A DNA stretch of 64,000 nt from Tubulanus polymorphus (lineage: Eukaryota; Nemertea; Palaeonemertea; Tubulaniformes; Tubulanidae). Below, one piece after another: positions 11,247-22,042 of the stretch (within the stretch, counting starts at the first letter, position 1; each line of letters starts with the position of its first letter). The notes under the pieces were generated by a model that was not told where the DNA came from, ran no database searches, and saw only the letters and a list, made by a program, of their open reading frames with translations. The translations under genes were made by a program, and so were the position numbers. The DNA lies in NCBI RefSeq assembly GCF_964204645.1, contig NC_134026.1:13664450-13728449 (forward strand), given 5' to 3'.

Positions 11247-13720
11247 TTACAGACACGTACATGGCGTAAAACGGACGTAATCGTTTGACGTGACGGATTT
11301 CACGATAACAATAGGACGAGGTGTTCTACGTACCGTTGTCCTAAAAAGATTCGGATTTGCCCCTGTCTCATACACATTGCACCACCATGCGTCCACCCTA
11401 TCGCATTTTGGATCATAAGGTATCTTAGAAACAGCCGGATCAGAGTGGAATTTTCTCACCTCTTTTTCATAACATTAAAATTTCTTCTGGCTGAAGAATA
11501 GTTGTCAATACTTTCTACGGGATTTGAAGCATGTATTTAAGCGCATTAGTATAGCCACGACAAGCAGGGTCTACACTAGAAAAATACAAGAGGGCCATAT
11601 TCTCAAGGGCATTTTCATAATGAAGTATTTTCCACAATCAACATACGCTGTAGAAATCATGTTCAAAAACTTAACACGGAGGGAGTCGTCTTTCCTAAGT
11701 CCCTCTAACAGTCCCTCAGCTGCCTATAAACAACTCTCTGTCACGCATTTTGGCTTCATGACCTCGGGAGTCATGCAGACAAACCAGTTTCTGACCAGAT
11801 GCTGCTTTACAGATAATCTCTGGTTTAACAATACAGGAGAGAAAGTTCCTAACTAAGTCAGTTATCATGTCATATAAAACGTGTATCATTGGCTTATTCA
11901 TTTCCAGCGTCATTACATATTTCTTTAGAAATGGGAGTACAGACTCATAGAAATATGCGTACAAGACCGTTTCCTTAGACTTAATTACGATCTTCTCGTA
12001 AATTCATTGCTTGCGGTTTTTACCAGCCTCTGTTAATCCTTTAGATGACAGTTTCAGCAAGATGCTTTTGATGTGATCTCGAGCCTCAGTAGACACACCA
12101 TGATCCTTATAAATCTCATCAATGATGATAGATAAAGCACTTTGTCATTCTTGTACAAAAAAGAGTAATAAAACACGGTATAAGCATCCTTCAAGTGCAA
12201 AAACGAAAGTGTAGCATCATAGGCAGAAAGGCATCGATGGTCAACGAATCTGTGTGGCATCTGAAATGTAATACCAAGCGAGTTACATATCTCTTCGAGT
12301 GCGACTACGAGATCAGTTGAGAAGTTGAAATCATTGTACAGGTCATTGTATAAGTTTTCCAGATACCTTTCAAATGGTTTACACAGTTTGTGACTTGCAT
12401 TATGAGCATGATGACAAGTGTCGCCATCAATATCAATTAAATGTGGAGCCATGTTGCTGCGAATTCTCTTTTCCACACCGGTTTTGGAACCACGCATAAC
12501 ACTACAACTGTCCATCAATATGGAAATAACATAACACCAGGGAAGTTCACGTTTCACAAATGCATTCGTAATACAGTCATAAACAGTCTGGGAATTGACG
12601 GTCGACATTGAAATGAATTCAAGATGTTCCACGAGAACTTGCTTTCTCTCTAGCGAAAGGTAGGCCACAAGTAAAGCCAGTACACAAGAATGATTGGAGC
12701 TGATGGCTTCATCAATGTTTAAGGAAAACGGCACTACAGCTAGCTTATCTTTTAACTGGTTTTCAAAAGTTTTCGCAATACCATACTTCATCTTATAAGA
12801 TGAACTTGTTCGATCAACTGACAATGATGATAATGCAGTCTTGTCAGCTGCCATGCCTTTAGACAGTTCTATTAAAGCAGGTGATGCTGTGAACGGCAGT
12901 GAATGTTCAGCCATAAACCCGAGTAACATGGATTCCATGTTACTAACCCTGTCTTCTACTGGTACATTTCGTTTTGGTGGGTCTCGCAAGACAGTCTGTT
13001 GCTTGCCAAACATCTGATGAAGACCATAAGTAGTTTTATCAGACTGGCCACTGGAAGTCCCTGAAAAGTTAAAATCTAATATTTTTAGACTTACTTTAAA
13101 AACCTGGATATATTAGGCTGAGGGATTCAATGTACGCTATAGGACTGCACCTGCCCAGTAAAACAGTATCCAACTTAAAGTTGGAACTAAAAAAAAATTG
13201 GGCATAGGCTCCGGCGCGCCCACGCCATTTTCATTCATCCCCCTTTCCCCCATGCACGCCTACCGCAATTGCTGAAATAACGTGCCCCAACCCAAAATTG
13301 AAAATGCATGCAAAAAAGAAAAAAATCCACTCACCTTCACATGGTGCAGCAAAAAATAATTATTAGGCCCAAACCTTTAGGCCTCCCATAAGCTTCTACT
13401 ACAGAAAAAATAATAGCAAAAAGATTTACAAACCTGGGAGAACGTAATTAGACGAAATATCTTTGACGTTTTTCCGATGTTTATTCGACGCGACGTGGTC
13501 TGTCAGTGCAGGTTTTCCCCTGGTATCATACTTTAACACAGCATCACAGGCCGTGCAATACACTTTCCCCGGAGCTTGAATTTTTCTTATGTATTTAACG
13601 AGAAACTCTCCACCTACGTCAGCCTGCAGACAGGCCCACCTCCAGCCATTCGCGAGTGATTTTTCGGATTCAAGCCTGTCACTCGTGCCGGCACGGCGAA
13701 TGAGAATGTCACCTCACATT
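11247..13720 (-). pseudogene. hAT-like transposase gene, decayed
   Basis: An upstream exon ends at 13434 and extends up to about 13700. It encodes a C2H2/BED-type finger (VYCTACDAVLKYDTRGK, then DHVASNKH). A GT-AG intron joins it in phase to an exon starting at 13060. That exon carries hallmark segments DEAISSNHS, LMDSCSVMRGSKTGVE and IDIDGDTCHHAHNASHK. The downstream coding sequence is broken: a frameshift near 12130-12145, an in-frame TGA near 12006, a frameshift near 11720, and further breaks near 11465-11490. The last recognisable part is a dimerisation-type segment (KFHSDPAVSKIPYDPKCDRV, then DAWW) at 11400-11459. No in-frame ATG was found for the first exon. The host-like alternative, a domesticated gene, is unlikely with this many breaks. 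Confidence 0.72.
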
Positions 13721-14467
13721 TTACTACTAGCGTATTGTTATTTCAATTTACCAATCGAAGACGGAAGGCATGCTTGGCACGCTTATTCTTCAAGCGCTCT
13801 CATTCATGAGATGAGCGATATCATTGGCTGACAACCATGAGCTTTAGGCCAATCACAATAACTGTTTCGAATAGACACAGCTTGGACAGCGGAACGACGA
13901 ATTTAAAGGGGAGGAAGCACGTCGTTCGCGTTCATTATCTGTGAGGGGATATAGGTTCATCGATATTCCATCAACCAACCACCCCCCCATGTTTTCTCAT
14001 CGGATTTGGACGAATTGCAAAACTGATATTTTTTGAAGAGGAGAAACGCAGAAAAAATCCGCAGATCCGCGGACCTCTCACATGTAGGCCTATGCAAATT
14101 AACAAATTGATTTGCATTAACCTGGCAACCTGTAGCTCGTACGTCTTTCTTTCAAGACATCTTGGTGTTTCTTGCTTGAAACATGCTTGTCAAGTGCAAA
14201 TCGCCCTCTTCCACCATGGTTTATTTCGGATTGACACCATAAAAAAAGGCTTTACCTAATGTATCAAGTTACCGAATGAATTGAACAAAAGGGACATTGT
14301 CAACAATTTTCTCCAACCAGTCCCATCTCCAGGGGTTTTTAATTCCCCTGTCTACTGTAGGCCTATGTGGGTCCCCGCCGTATTGTTCCCCAGGATAAGC
14401 AGTTTCAAAACCATCCACTTATTTTCATGAAAATCAATGTAAAATTATATAAGCTGTATTGCACTAA
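13721..14467. other. No gene seen
   Basis: Apart from the edge of an R2 copy at the right (GCTGTATTGCACTAAC next to 14468), I recognise nothing. Short ORFs here have no splice support and match no family I know. Confidence 0.5.
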
Positions 14468-14668
14468 CGGAGCATCTCAAAATTTCAATAATTGCGTCAA
14501 TTGGAATAACTGTCTAATTCTTTCTCAACCCCCCCCCATCCCCCCTTTGGTTAGACACATGCCAAAGTTGGAACTATTGATTTTCTAATAAGAGACAACA
14601 GACTAAGATAAGACATTCTCACCAGTGTATTTCAATCAAAACTTTTAGTTGAAAAATAAAATAGCTAA

Positions 14669-14842
14669 TAAAATAAAAACCCACTATCTACAGTTTAAAA
14701 GAATTTAAAAACAAGAATTTATTTATTTAATCTAAAATATATAGAATACACGGCGTTTCGATCTCACCCTAGAGATCATCGTCAGGTGTGAGATTTTTTA
14801 TCTTATTATCCGTTCACCACATTTGAGTGTGGTTATCGTTCT
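14669..14842 (-). mobile_element. Short Penelope-like retroelement fragment with hammerhead core
   Basis: It is flanked by an exact 13-bp duplication ATAAAATAGCTAA (14656-14668 and 14843-14855), which defines the inserted 174 bp. It contains the hammerhead core on the minus strand. The right end (CACATTTGAGTGTGG) matches in inverse orientation the left end of the second copy at 52655-52834. No coding capacity. Confidence 0.7.
14750..14792 (-). ncRNA. Hammerhead ribozyme core (Penelope type)
   Basis: On the minus strand CTGACGA (14779-14785) is followed by a perfect 6-bp stem GATCTC/GAGATC with loop TAGGGT, then GAAAC (14755-14759). This is the conserved core order CUGANGA, stem II, GAAA. The flanks ACAC (14786-14790) and GTGT (14748-14751) can pair as stem I. 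Stem III would be very short, as reported for ribozymes of Penelope-like elements, so single-copy activity is uncertain. Confidence 0.6.
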
Positions 14843-14878
14843 ATAAAATAGCTAAATTACAGTTGAAAAACCTATTAA

Positions 14879-15352
14879 CCCATAAGCACTCAGGAATTGC
14901 ACTATGTAATGTGTCAATTACTCCTCAGAAAATTCAAGGTAAAATCGAAGTTCATCGCGATACCGAATAGCTCCTTTGCTGTTCATTTCCATGCATCACA
15001 AGTTCGTGTTATTTTGTAGTAAATAGTCAAGGCTTTCACATGATGTAGGATTTGATGAGGCGGGCCACAAAAATCGTGTCCTCTTGGCCCCCCCGAAATT
15101 CATCCCAGCTTACTTGGATTTAAAGTGAGCGCTCAGATGTGTCATGTTCGAAATACTCGAGAAAATGAAATAGGAGGATGTTGATTCCTGTTTGGTATTT
15201 TGAGGACTAAGGTGTGTAGTTTATCGTAAGCTATTGGGTTCGAATCCCACTATAACCGTTTTCGCACAGCATACAAAAAAGTGCCAGGGTGGATTCCGGC
15301 AGCTTGAGGAGTAATAGGCAGGGCGGATATGGGCGGCTTGAGTGCTAATGGG
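14879..15352. mobile_element. piggyBac-like MITE
   Basis: It is bounded by TTAA on both sides (14875-14878 and 15353-15356). The ends begin CCCATAAGCACTC and finish GAGTGCTAATGGG, an inverted pair with one mismatch. TTAA duplication plus CCC ends is the piggyBac signature. The 474-bp interior has no transposase; it contains a tRNA-like B box (GGGTTCGAATCCC, 15236-15248). Confidence 0.8.
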
Positions 15353-15377
15353 TTAAAATCTAATGGACTTTATAAAA

Positions 15378-16662
15378 ACTAGGGGTCCAGGGACACCATG
15401 CCCACTTGGGAAGTGGTTCCAAATGCTCAACATTCTAACAATTTCAATATTCAACGCCCCCTGGTGACCATATACAGAATCCAATGACCTTGAAACTCAC
15501 CACAATCATAGAACATGTCAGCAGCTACAACTTTGTAATTGATTGTGATAACAAAATATGCCTCGTTACCACTTGAATATGGAAATACTAAGTTATTCTA
15601 CTATTCAACGCCCCCTGGTGACCATATTCAAAACCCAATGACCTTGAAACTCACCACAATCATAGAACATGTCACGAACTATAACTTTGTAATTGATCAT
15701 GGTAACAAAATATGCCTAGGTACCAATATAATAAGGAAATACTAAGTTATTCTACTATTCAACGCCCCCTGGTGACCATATAGAATAACTAATGGCCTTA
15801 AAACTTGCCACAATCATAGATGATGTCATGAGCTACAACTTTGCAATTGATTGTGGTTACAAAATATGCATTGATACGAATATAATATAGAAATACTAAG
15901 ATATTGCATTATTCAACGCCCCCTGGTGGCCGTATACAGAAACCAATGACCATGAAACTCACCACAATCATAGAACACGTTATGAGCTACAACTTTCTAA
16001 ATGATTGTGGTAACAAAATACGCTTAGGTATCAATATAATGTGGAAAAACTTTTTCCCACTTACAAATGAGTACTGCTGACACCAAGATGGCCGCCAATT
16101 GCGTCATAATTGGCTGATGAAAAATACCTGGCTCAGGTATAAAACATCCCTTTCCAAAGAATACCCATCACAAATTGCAATGAGAAATGATAAACCAGTA
16201 GGAAACTACAGGACTCAGAATTTGGGCCAAAATTAACATTTTTGGGCTCTAAAAAGGTCATAGGGCGACCATCTTGAGTCCGATCGACCCACTTTTTGTT
16301 ATGCTGATGGGCCCTGGGGGAATTCACATATATCCGAAAGATCAAGGTAATTGATCAAAGCGTCTTCAAAATTTCCCTCAAAATGTTCAAAAATGTGTAA
16401 AAAGTGCTGATTTTGGCGAACAACAATGGCTGCCAGTCGGCTATCTTGAATCTGACAGGGCCAGTTTTTGGGCTGAAGATGTGTCTAGGGTAGATACATG
16501 TGTAACCCAAATATCAACACATTACCTTGAAGCGTCTTCAAAACTTCCCAAAATAACTGGATTCCGTCTACGGACGGACGGACGGACGGACGGACGAACG
16601 GACGGACGACGGACGAAAAGTGAACACGATAGCCCGCTGGGACTAAAGTCCCAAGTGGGCTA
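15378..16662 (+). mobile_element. DINE/Helentron-like non-autonomous element, full-length reference copy
   Basis: Left end ACTAGGGGTCCAGGGACACC with a GCCCACTTGGGA motif that recurs inverted at the right end. The core is four tandem units of about 154 bp starting at TCAACGCCCC (15451, 15605, 15759, 15913). A right arm with AAGATGGCCGCCAATTG follows, then a (GGAC)n tract (16570-16615). The 3' end is a long palindrome TAGCCCGCTGGGAC...GTCCCAAGTGGGCTA (16630-16662). This architecture (sub-terminal inverted motif, central minisatellite, 3' hairpin ending CTAA) is that of DINE-TR-type elements mobilised by Helentrons. The repeat is certain; the class is inferred. Confidence 0.7.
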
Positions 16663-16910
16663 AAAATAAAATATATCTAAAATACCAACAGCATCTAAAA
16701 GAGAGAATGTTAAATCTACTGCTTGTAATATATATATTTGAAACTGCAATTCAATCTAATGTTATCTTTATTGCCCCGCAATAGATCGATAATTTCGATG
16801 AATCCGCGTGGGGCCTTTACCCCCCATCCCCTTCCGCAAGTTATTCTAATTGAAGTAACCATCAAAATTTTGAGATGCTCCCCAACAAAAAATTCAAGAG
16901 GACTGCCCTC

Positions 16911-17801
16911 AGTGTTGCCAGCACCTAGCTTTGCTATATCCGGAAGTATTTATTGACATACACAAACTTGCGAGCGCCGAAGGCGCGAAGCCATTTCGGG
17001 GGGTTTGAGGTTCCCCCCCAAGAAAATTTCAGAAATTAGAAGCGTTTTCCGAGCACTTAGAGCGATCGTGAACCCATGAACAACTTATTATATTCTGGAA
17101 GGTAATGGCTATTTCCAATGTGGCACATCCTCATTCGTTGACGATCAGCATCTTCTCACGCATTACGGGTCGAGTCCTGAATTATTGCAGTTCAAATGCG
17201 CCGATGAACGCTCACAAATTCAAGATCGTAGCGCTTGAGCGCTTAGTTGGCAAGGAAATATTCAAAATTTCATTAATAATCAATTTATCCGTGAATATTA
17301 TGCAACTCATTTTCCGGGGAACTATCGCATACGGGCCTATTGAAAATAAAAAAAATGGAACATTCAAAAAAGGACGGATCATAGATAGTTTAGGCCTAAG
17401 CCTATATAGATGATCATAGATGTGTAACCTGAAGGGACGTACCTATGAATGCTCTGATAAAGATGATCTAATACAAGCGCGGCGTATCAGCAAGTCAAGT
17501 CATGGTTACAGTACAGAAGTTTATTGAACTCCAAAATTTTACAATACACATTCGAATATAAAATCAATAAAGTTATAAGCACTACTCTGTATACTTACAC
17601 AAAAGCGGCTCGACCGCAGAGCTGCGCGCCGTCATCATGACGATTGGTGGTGGTGCAATCATCACAGCGAATGCGTATGGGTGGCCGTTCTAATAAAAAT
17701 TAACGGCATTTTCGCGCAGTACGGAGAAGAAAATTTCCGGATTTTTTTTTGAAAGTTTCGATTTCCGGAACTCCGGAAATTTCCGGAAGTCTGGCAACAC
17801 T
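16911..17801. mobile_element. hAT-like MITE
   Basis: Ends AGTGTTGCCAG and CTGGCAACACT are exact inverted repeats. The 8-bp flanks CTGCCCTC and GTGCCCTA share their central six bases, a worn hAT-type duplication. It splits an R2 copy: CAACAAAAAATTCAAGAGG lies to the left and AGCAGCCATATTTACTGG to the right. Internal GGTTTGAGGTTCCCCCC resembles a part of the element at 44254-44890. Confidence 0.7.
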
Positions 17802-18330
17802 GTGCCCTAGCAGCCATATTTACTGGCCTTAATTCTCTATTTTAATAGGGTTCAATATCTCACCTACCCCGATCCAAAAAAATATTCATCGAAACCTCTC
17901 AAGAATTGTGGGCTGGATTTGCTAACAAGAAATACAAAATGGCTGCCATGGCGGGGTGGATATCTCACCTACCCAAAGCCTCACAGTGACTCACAGTGAG
18001 TTTCATGAAGATCCATAAATAATTGAAGGTCGCAAATTCAAGATGGCCACCCTGGCAGCCATGTTCGATTGCCAATGACATCCATTTTCATTAGATGGCT
18101 GTCTTGGCGATAACCTCCATTTTCAATAGGGGTGGACATCTCACCTCCCCCTATCCTCATACTTAGTTTAAAGAACAATCCATCAAGAGTTGCAGTCCGT
18201 ATTGTGCTAATGAGATGTCAGAGTATGGCAGACGCAGATGGCGCACCCAACATGCGCATACAGGGCGGCGCACAAAACGTGAAATATGATGTTTCCCCAT
18301 ACTGGAGAGACAAAATTATCTCACAGTAAA
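17802..18330 (+). repeat. R2 dispersed repeat, left-half units
   Basis: Several degenerate units carry GGCAGCCAT, AAGATGGCC and TGGACATCTCACCT words in the same order as 10080-10445. The upstream half of this copy is displaced by the MITEs at 14468-17801. Confidence 0.65.
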
Positions 18331-18509
18331 AACAAAATATGATTTATGGGGTTCCTCTGGCATGGGAAAAGTTTCCCTAATATTTTTTGCATGAAGTGTA
18401 TAGGGTATTTATTGGCTAGGTAAGTAAATAATTTGGAATTGGCAGTGAACGTATCAAGAGATCATTTGAACACCCGATCATCCATTTAAAAACAAATTCA
18501 ATGATTCAC

Positions 18510-18597
18510 CGTGAATTTATCAGCTGCAGTGAAGTCTTCATCAAGAAATACCCGTGTTTTGTCATAACAATCTAAGGCATCATTTGACAGAATAGCC
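18510..18597 (-). CDS. INPP5A: INPP5A, internal exon (type I inositol-1,4,5-trisphosphate 5-phosphatase)
   Basis: An acceptor (TTCTTTTTTCAG) precedes the exon and a donor (ACG then GTGAAT) follows. The 88-bp exon reads AILSNDALDCYDK, then TRVFLDEDFTAADKFT. It aligns without gaps to the INPP5A segment that follows the GGKNYE motif exon. Its first base completes the lysine codon left open by exon 29107-29207, so the two splice in frame and 10.5 kb of intron separates them. The enzyme removes the 5-phosphate of soluble Ins(1,4,5)P3 and Ins(1,3,4,5)P4 and so ends calcium signalling, at the plasma membrane in known animals. The exon ends in phase 0. The next exon was not found downstream and is probably outside the window. 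Confidence 0.85.
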
Positions 18598-19299
18598 CTG
18601 AAAAAAGAATTTAAAAATCAAACATTTTTCATCACTCTTTAATGAGTTAACATTACATATTATCTATATATTAATACGAAACTATGTACCAAATAGCGTC
18701 GCCGTGGAGAAGAATTGGGACTAGAAATTTTGTGTGGTAGTCAATCATTGTATAAACTAATGCAACGGGTATAAACTGGTGTGAAAATATTTATAGGGGG
18801 CCAAACGGTGGCAGACAAAATTTCAGCCAATCAGTAAGCAGGAATTCTAATTATAGACTCTTACTGCACCAAAGCAATTCTACAGTACTGTATCACTATG
18901 CAGTCACAATGGCCCACTTAGTAGAGCACAAGACTTGCACCTGATTGGCAGAAGTTCGAGTCCCGCGTACCTCGGTCATATTTTGTTTACCACCGATTTA
19001 ATTTCATTGCGAATAAATTGAACAGTTTGAAGTTCTGGCCAAAGGAAATCACCCGTGGTTTCCACGGGTATTACTCAAGTATTGATTTAATGCCAGTCAT
19101 TCTTTTTGTACTTTCATCTTTTCCATGTAAAAGAAATGCATGTATATTGATGACACATTGCCTCATCATCCATCGAAAATTAGTAACATAATCCATGGAA
19201 ATTAACCTCAAACATTTGGATCAAAGCAATAGTTGAAAATTTGAGGCCACCAGGGTTGGGGCAATATGGCAAATATCTAACTTCATTCTACACACTTAA
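18598..19299. other. INPP5A intron with a tRNA-like segment
   Basis: At 18911-18966 the plus strand has an A-box-like TTAGTAGAGCAC and a B-box-like AGTTCGAGTCCC, with the spacing of a tRNA-derived SINE head. It is too degenerate for a functional tRNA and the acceptor stem does not close. Nothing else is recognised. Confidence 0.4.
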
Positions 19300-19545
19300 A
19301 ATTACATACCATTTCTGATATGTATAATGGGGTAGGTCCATCGATGAAACCTATTGAAAATCAGCTTTCTCGTTCTTCCAATTTGGCCGCTATGGCAGAC
19401 GTCTTGAATTTCTTGCCAGGGCTCTCCACACATCAAATAACATGCAATTTCTTTTAAACTTAGTATGTGCAATGAGGTAAGTCCATGGATGTAACCTATC
19501 GAAAATTGGCTTGCTCGCTCTTCCAACATGGCATTCCGGACAATT
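19300..19545 (+). repeat. Two-unit tandem repeat, about 144 bp
   Basis: The unit around AATGGGGTAGGTCCATCGATG (about 19325) recurs as AATGAGGTAAGTCCATGGATG (about 19469). Both are followed by TAACCTAT or AAACCTAT and CTTCCAA words. Divergence is moderate. Confidence 0.6.
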
Positions 19546-19699
19546 TTCCTAGATCAGCCCCTGATTAGATGTGTCATTGATTGCTTCTGTGCAATTTCTT
19601 GTAAAAATTTCTTCATGAAAAATAGCAGTTCTTGCTCCTTAATATAGACTTAACGTTTAGCATACCACCAGGGTAACATGTGTGGCATTATGCCACTTT

Positions 19700-19895
19700 C
19701 TAGTTGATTAGAAGTTTTTAGCCCCTGGTGACCACATACAACAACTGATGATCTGAAATCTCTTCACAATCATAAAACTTGTCACAACCTACCATTTTGC
19801 AATGTTTGTAGTATCAAAATATACGTAGTTACCAATGAAATATGAAAATACTAACTTATTCAGCTATTCACACTTCCTGGTAACCATATAGTGGG
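19700..19895 (+). mobile_element. DINE-like fragment, worn core units
   Basis: CCCCTGGTGACCACATACA and CACAATCATAAAACTTGTCAC match the core unit of 15378-16662. Both termini are missing. Confidence 0.7.
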
Positions 19896-20059
19896 TGGGT
19901 TAAGAGCAAAATGGGGTGTTGACTTCAAGTCATGCTACAAAAGTCTCCTTTTGCACAGAGTAACCATAGGGTGATAGGAAGATTATTATCCAAAGACACA
20001 AGCGAGATCACCCCTTACATTTAGAATACAGCATTTTTAAAAGTGGCCGCCACCACCAC

Positions 20060-20395
20060 TACTGAAAGTCTTATTTTCAACCATAACTTTGCAACCAAGT
20101 GACCTACACTAGTAAAATCCCTGTCTTTGCCCAATAAATCATGCTCAACCAATCAGATGACTTCAGGCTCATTCCATTTTGACCAATGATTAGGCCAAAA
20201 TGGCTGCCGCCGCTATTATCAGAAATCACATTTTTTATTATAAATTTGGAAACAACTGACCTACACTAGTCAAATTGATGTGTTTACCCACTAAATCATG
20301 GTCAACCAATCAGATTACATTATGCTTATTCCATTTTGACCAATGATTTGGCCGTTTTCCAATATGGCTGCCGCCGCCATTATCAGAATTAACAT
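20060..20395 (+). repeat. Two-unit tandem repeat, about 157 bp
   Basis: GACCTACACTAGT (20101 and 20258) is followed in both units by AAATCATG, CAACCAATCAGAT and TTTTGACCAATGAT, ending in ATGGCTGCCGCCGC. Not seen elsewhere in the window. Confidence 0.7.
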
Positions 20396-21200
20396 TATCA
20401 CATCATCAATCGTTACTTGGGATCCACTTTTTCGAGAGTCTAGTGCAATCAAAATCCTCACCCACCTCAGCATAGTCCTACAACTGTAATAGGTCTATAT
20501 TTCCATCAGTTCTATGGATCCATGAATTGATATATCCATAGAAACAGTAACAATGGTTATCAGTTAGCTCAAAATCCAATACCATGGTAATCACAGTGAA
20601 AGTATGTGACATGTTTTGCTAGCAATCACAAAAACATATGAAAATGGAAATAACAAGAATGAGACTTAATGGACAGCTGACACATGCAAGTAAATTTATT
20701 TTACATCTTAATTTGTGGAAATCTTTCTAGCTCCATAGATCTTAAAAGTAGAAAGTTCCTCCGTCCATAAATTCATAGCTGCTTGGTCAATGCAACACAA
20801 TATATTTTAGGCCTACATTGAAAGGGACCCCCGGTTGGCAACCATGAAAGTTGGCAATTATTAACTGGGCTATACCAGGCACTTATCTCACCCCTAAGGC
20901 CAAAATAAGAAGATGCCTTGATTTTCATCACCGCAACATGAAGATATCATATTAGTCAGCCTGCCAATGGGTAAAAGACCTCTAGAAAAAAATATCACAT
21001 CATTTTTTGTTAATGGTTGGCAACATACATCAATCGATAGATATATAATAAGGCCCAATACAAAAACCAATGACCTTGAAACTCAAAGACAATCATACAA
21101 CATCATGTCATAAGCGGTTCAAGTCCAGTATAGCGTGGAATAGTTCCCCGCTCAAAGATACATTTTAAGAAAAGGAGTAATTCCGCTGCATACTTTTCAA

Positions 21201-21303
21201 GACAAACCGACAAACCGACATACCGACAAACCGACGAACCGACATACCGACGAACCGACATACTGACATACCGACAAACCGACATACCGACAAACCAACA
21301 TAC
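21201..21303 (+). repeat. Left minisatellite arm of the Foldback-like element
   Basis: Tandem 8-bp words ACCGACAA, ACCGACAT and ACCGACGA, about 13 copies. The arm mirrors 21840-21917. Confidence 0.85.
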
Positions 21304-21309
21304 TTGTAG

Positions 21310-21837
21310 TCCCTCAATCCAGCCACGGGTAATCCACGGATCCTAGCCACATTATATAAGGGTAATCCACGCAACCACGCAGCTCCTCCATCCCAGCCAC
21401 ATTATATAAGGGTAATCCACGCAACCACGCAGCCCCTCGATCCGAGCCACATTATATAAGGGTAATCCACGCCCACACGCAGCCCCTAGATCCTAGCCAC
21501 TTTATATGAGGGTAATCGGCGGGTAATCCACGCATATACCCAGCCCGTCGATCCCAGCCACTTTATATAAGGATAATTTAATGCACCACACAGCCCCTCG
21601 ATCCGAGCCAATTTATACAAGGGTAATCCAGGTACATACCCAGCCCCTCGATCCCGCCACTTTTTTTAAGGGTAATCCACGCACCACACAGCCCCTCGAT
21701 CCCGGCCATTTTGTATACTTGGGTAATCCAGGTACATACCCAGCCCCTCGATCCCAGCCACTTTATATAAGGGTAATCCACGCAAACACGCAGCCCCTCC
21801 CTTCCAGCCACTTTATATAAGGGTAATCCACGCACGG
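21310..21837 (+). repeat. Central 50-bp direct-repeat array, about ten units
   Basis: Units run from AGCCCCTCGATCCCAGCCAC through TTATATAAGGGTAATCCACG and differ by substitutions and short indels. Two unit variants (ending CACGCAACCACGC or CAGGTACATACC) alternate in the right half. Confidence 0.85.
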
Positions 21838-21839
21838 AT

Positions 21840-21917
21840 TTGTCGGTTCGTCAGTTCGTTGGTATGTCGGTTTGTCGGTTCATCGGTTTGGTCGGTTCGT
21901 CGGTATGTCGGTTTGTT
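21840..21917 (-). repeat. Right minisatellite arm of the Foldback-like element
   Basis: Tandem GTCGGTTTGTCGGTTC-type words are the reverse complement of the array at 21201-21303. Confidence 0.85.
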
Positions 21918-22042
21918 CGCACGTCCCTATGGTGTAATGTCGTAAGATTCAATCAGTCCAATATTGGCGGATTAATTCAAAATACCTGTCCAATGTGATA
22001 AGTCTCTGCTGGAACCATATAATGCTATAATGGACTTGAGCC

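Larger units (their letters stand above)
14468..16882. mobile_element. Tourist/Harbinger-like MITE, interrupted by three other elements
   Basis: The left part (GGAGCATCTCAAAATTTC onward, 14469-14668) and the right part (about 16663-16882, ending GAAATTTTGAGATGCTCC-like) match the two halves of the uninterrupted copy at 27375-27839. The DNA between is a ribozyme-bearing retroelement, a piggyBac-like MITE and a DINE-like element. Flanks TAA (14465-14467) and CAA (16883-16885) fit a 3-bp target duplication with one change. Confidence 0.75.
21116..22042. mobile_element. Foldback-like (possibly MULE-related) element with minisatellite interior
   Basis: A 9-bp duplication GTCATAAGC abuts both ends (21107-21115 and 22043-22051). 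The ends are inverted: GGTTCAAGTCCAGTATAGC on the left and, reverse-complemented, GGCTCAAGTCCATTATAGC on the right. Inside, a tandem array of ACCGACAAACCGACATACCG-like words (21201-21303) reappears in inverse orientation at 21840-21917. Between these arms are about ten 50-bp direct repeats. Short tandem repeats as inverted arms plus a 9-bp duplication are the classic Foldback design. It interrupts a DINE-like element whose remains flank it. No transposase is present. Confidence 0.75.

Noticed and set aside
13589-13831. Plus-strand 80-codon ORF
   Set aside because: It is antisense to the zinc-finger exon of the hAT-like gene.
18911-18966. Functional tRNA gene
   Set aside because: A- and B-box-like words are present but the acceptor stem and anticodon arm cannot be folded properly; more like a SINE remnant.
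21103-21835. Long repetitive ORFs on both strands
   Set aside because: They are translations of the minisatellite arms and 50-bp repeats of the Foldback-like element.
21201-21917. CRISPR-like array
   Set aside because: The units are contiguous tandem repeats without unique spacers, in an animal genome.
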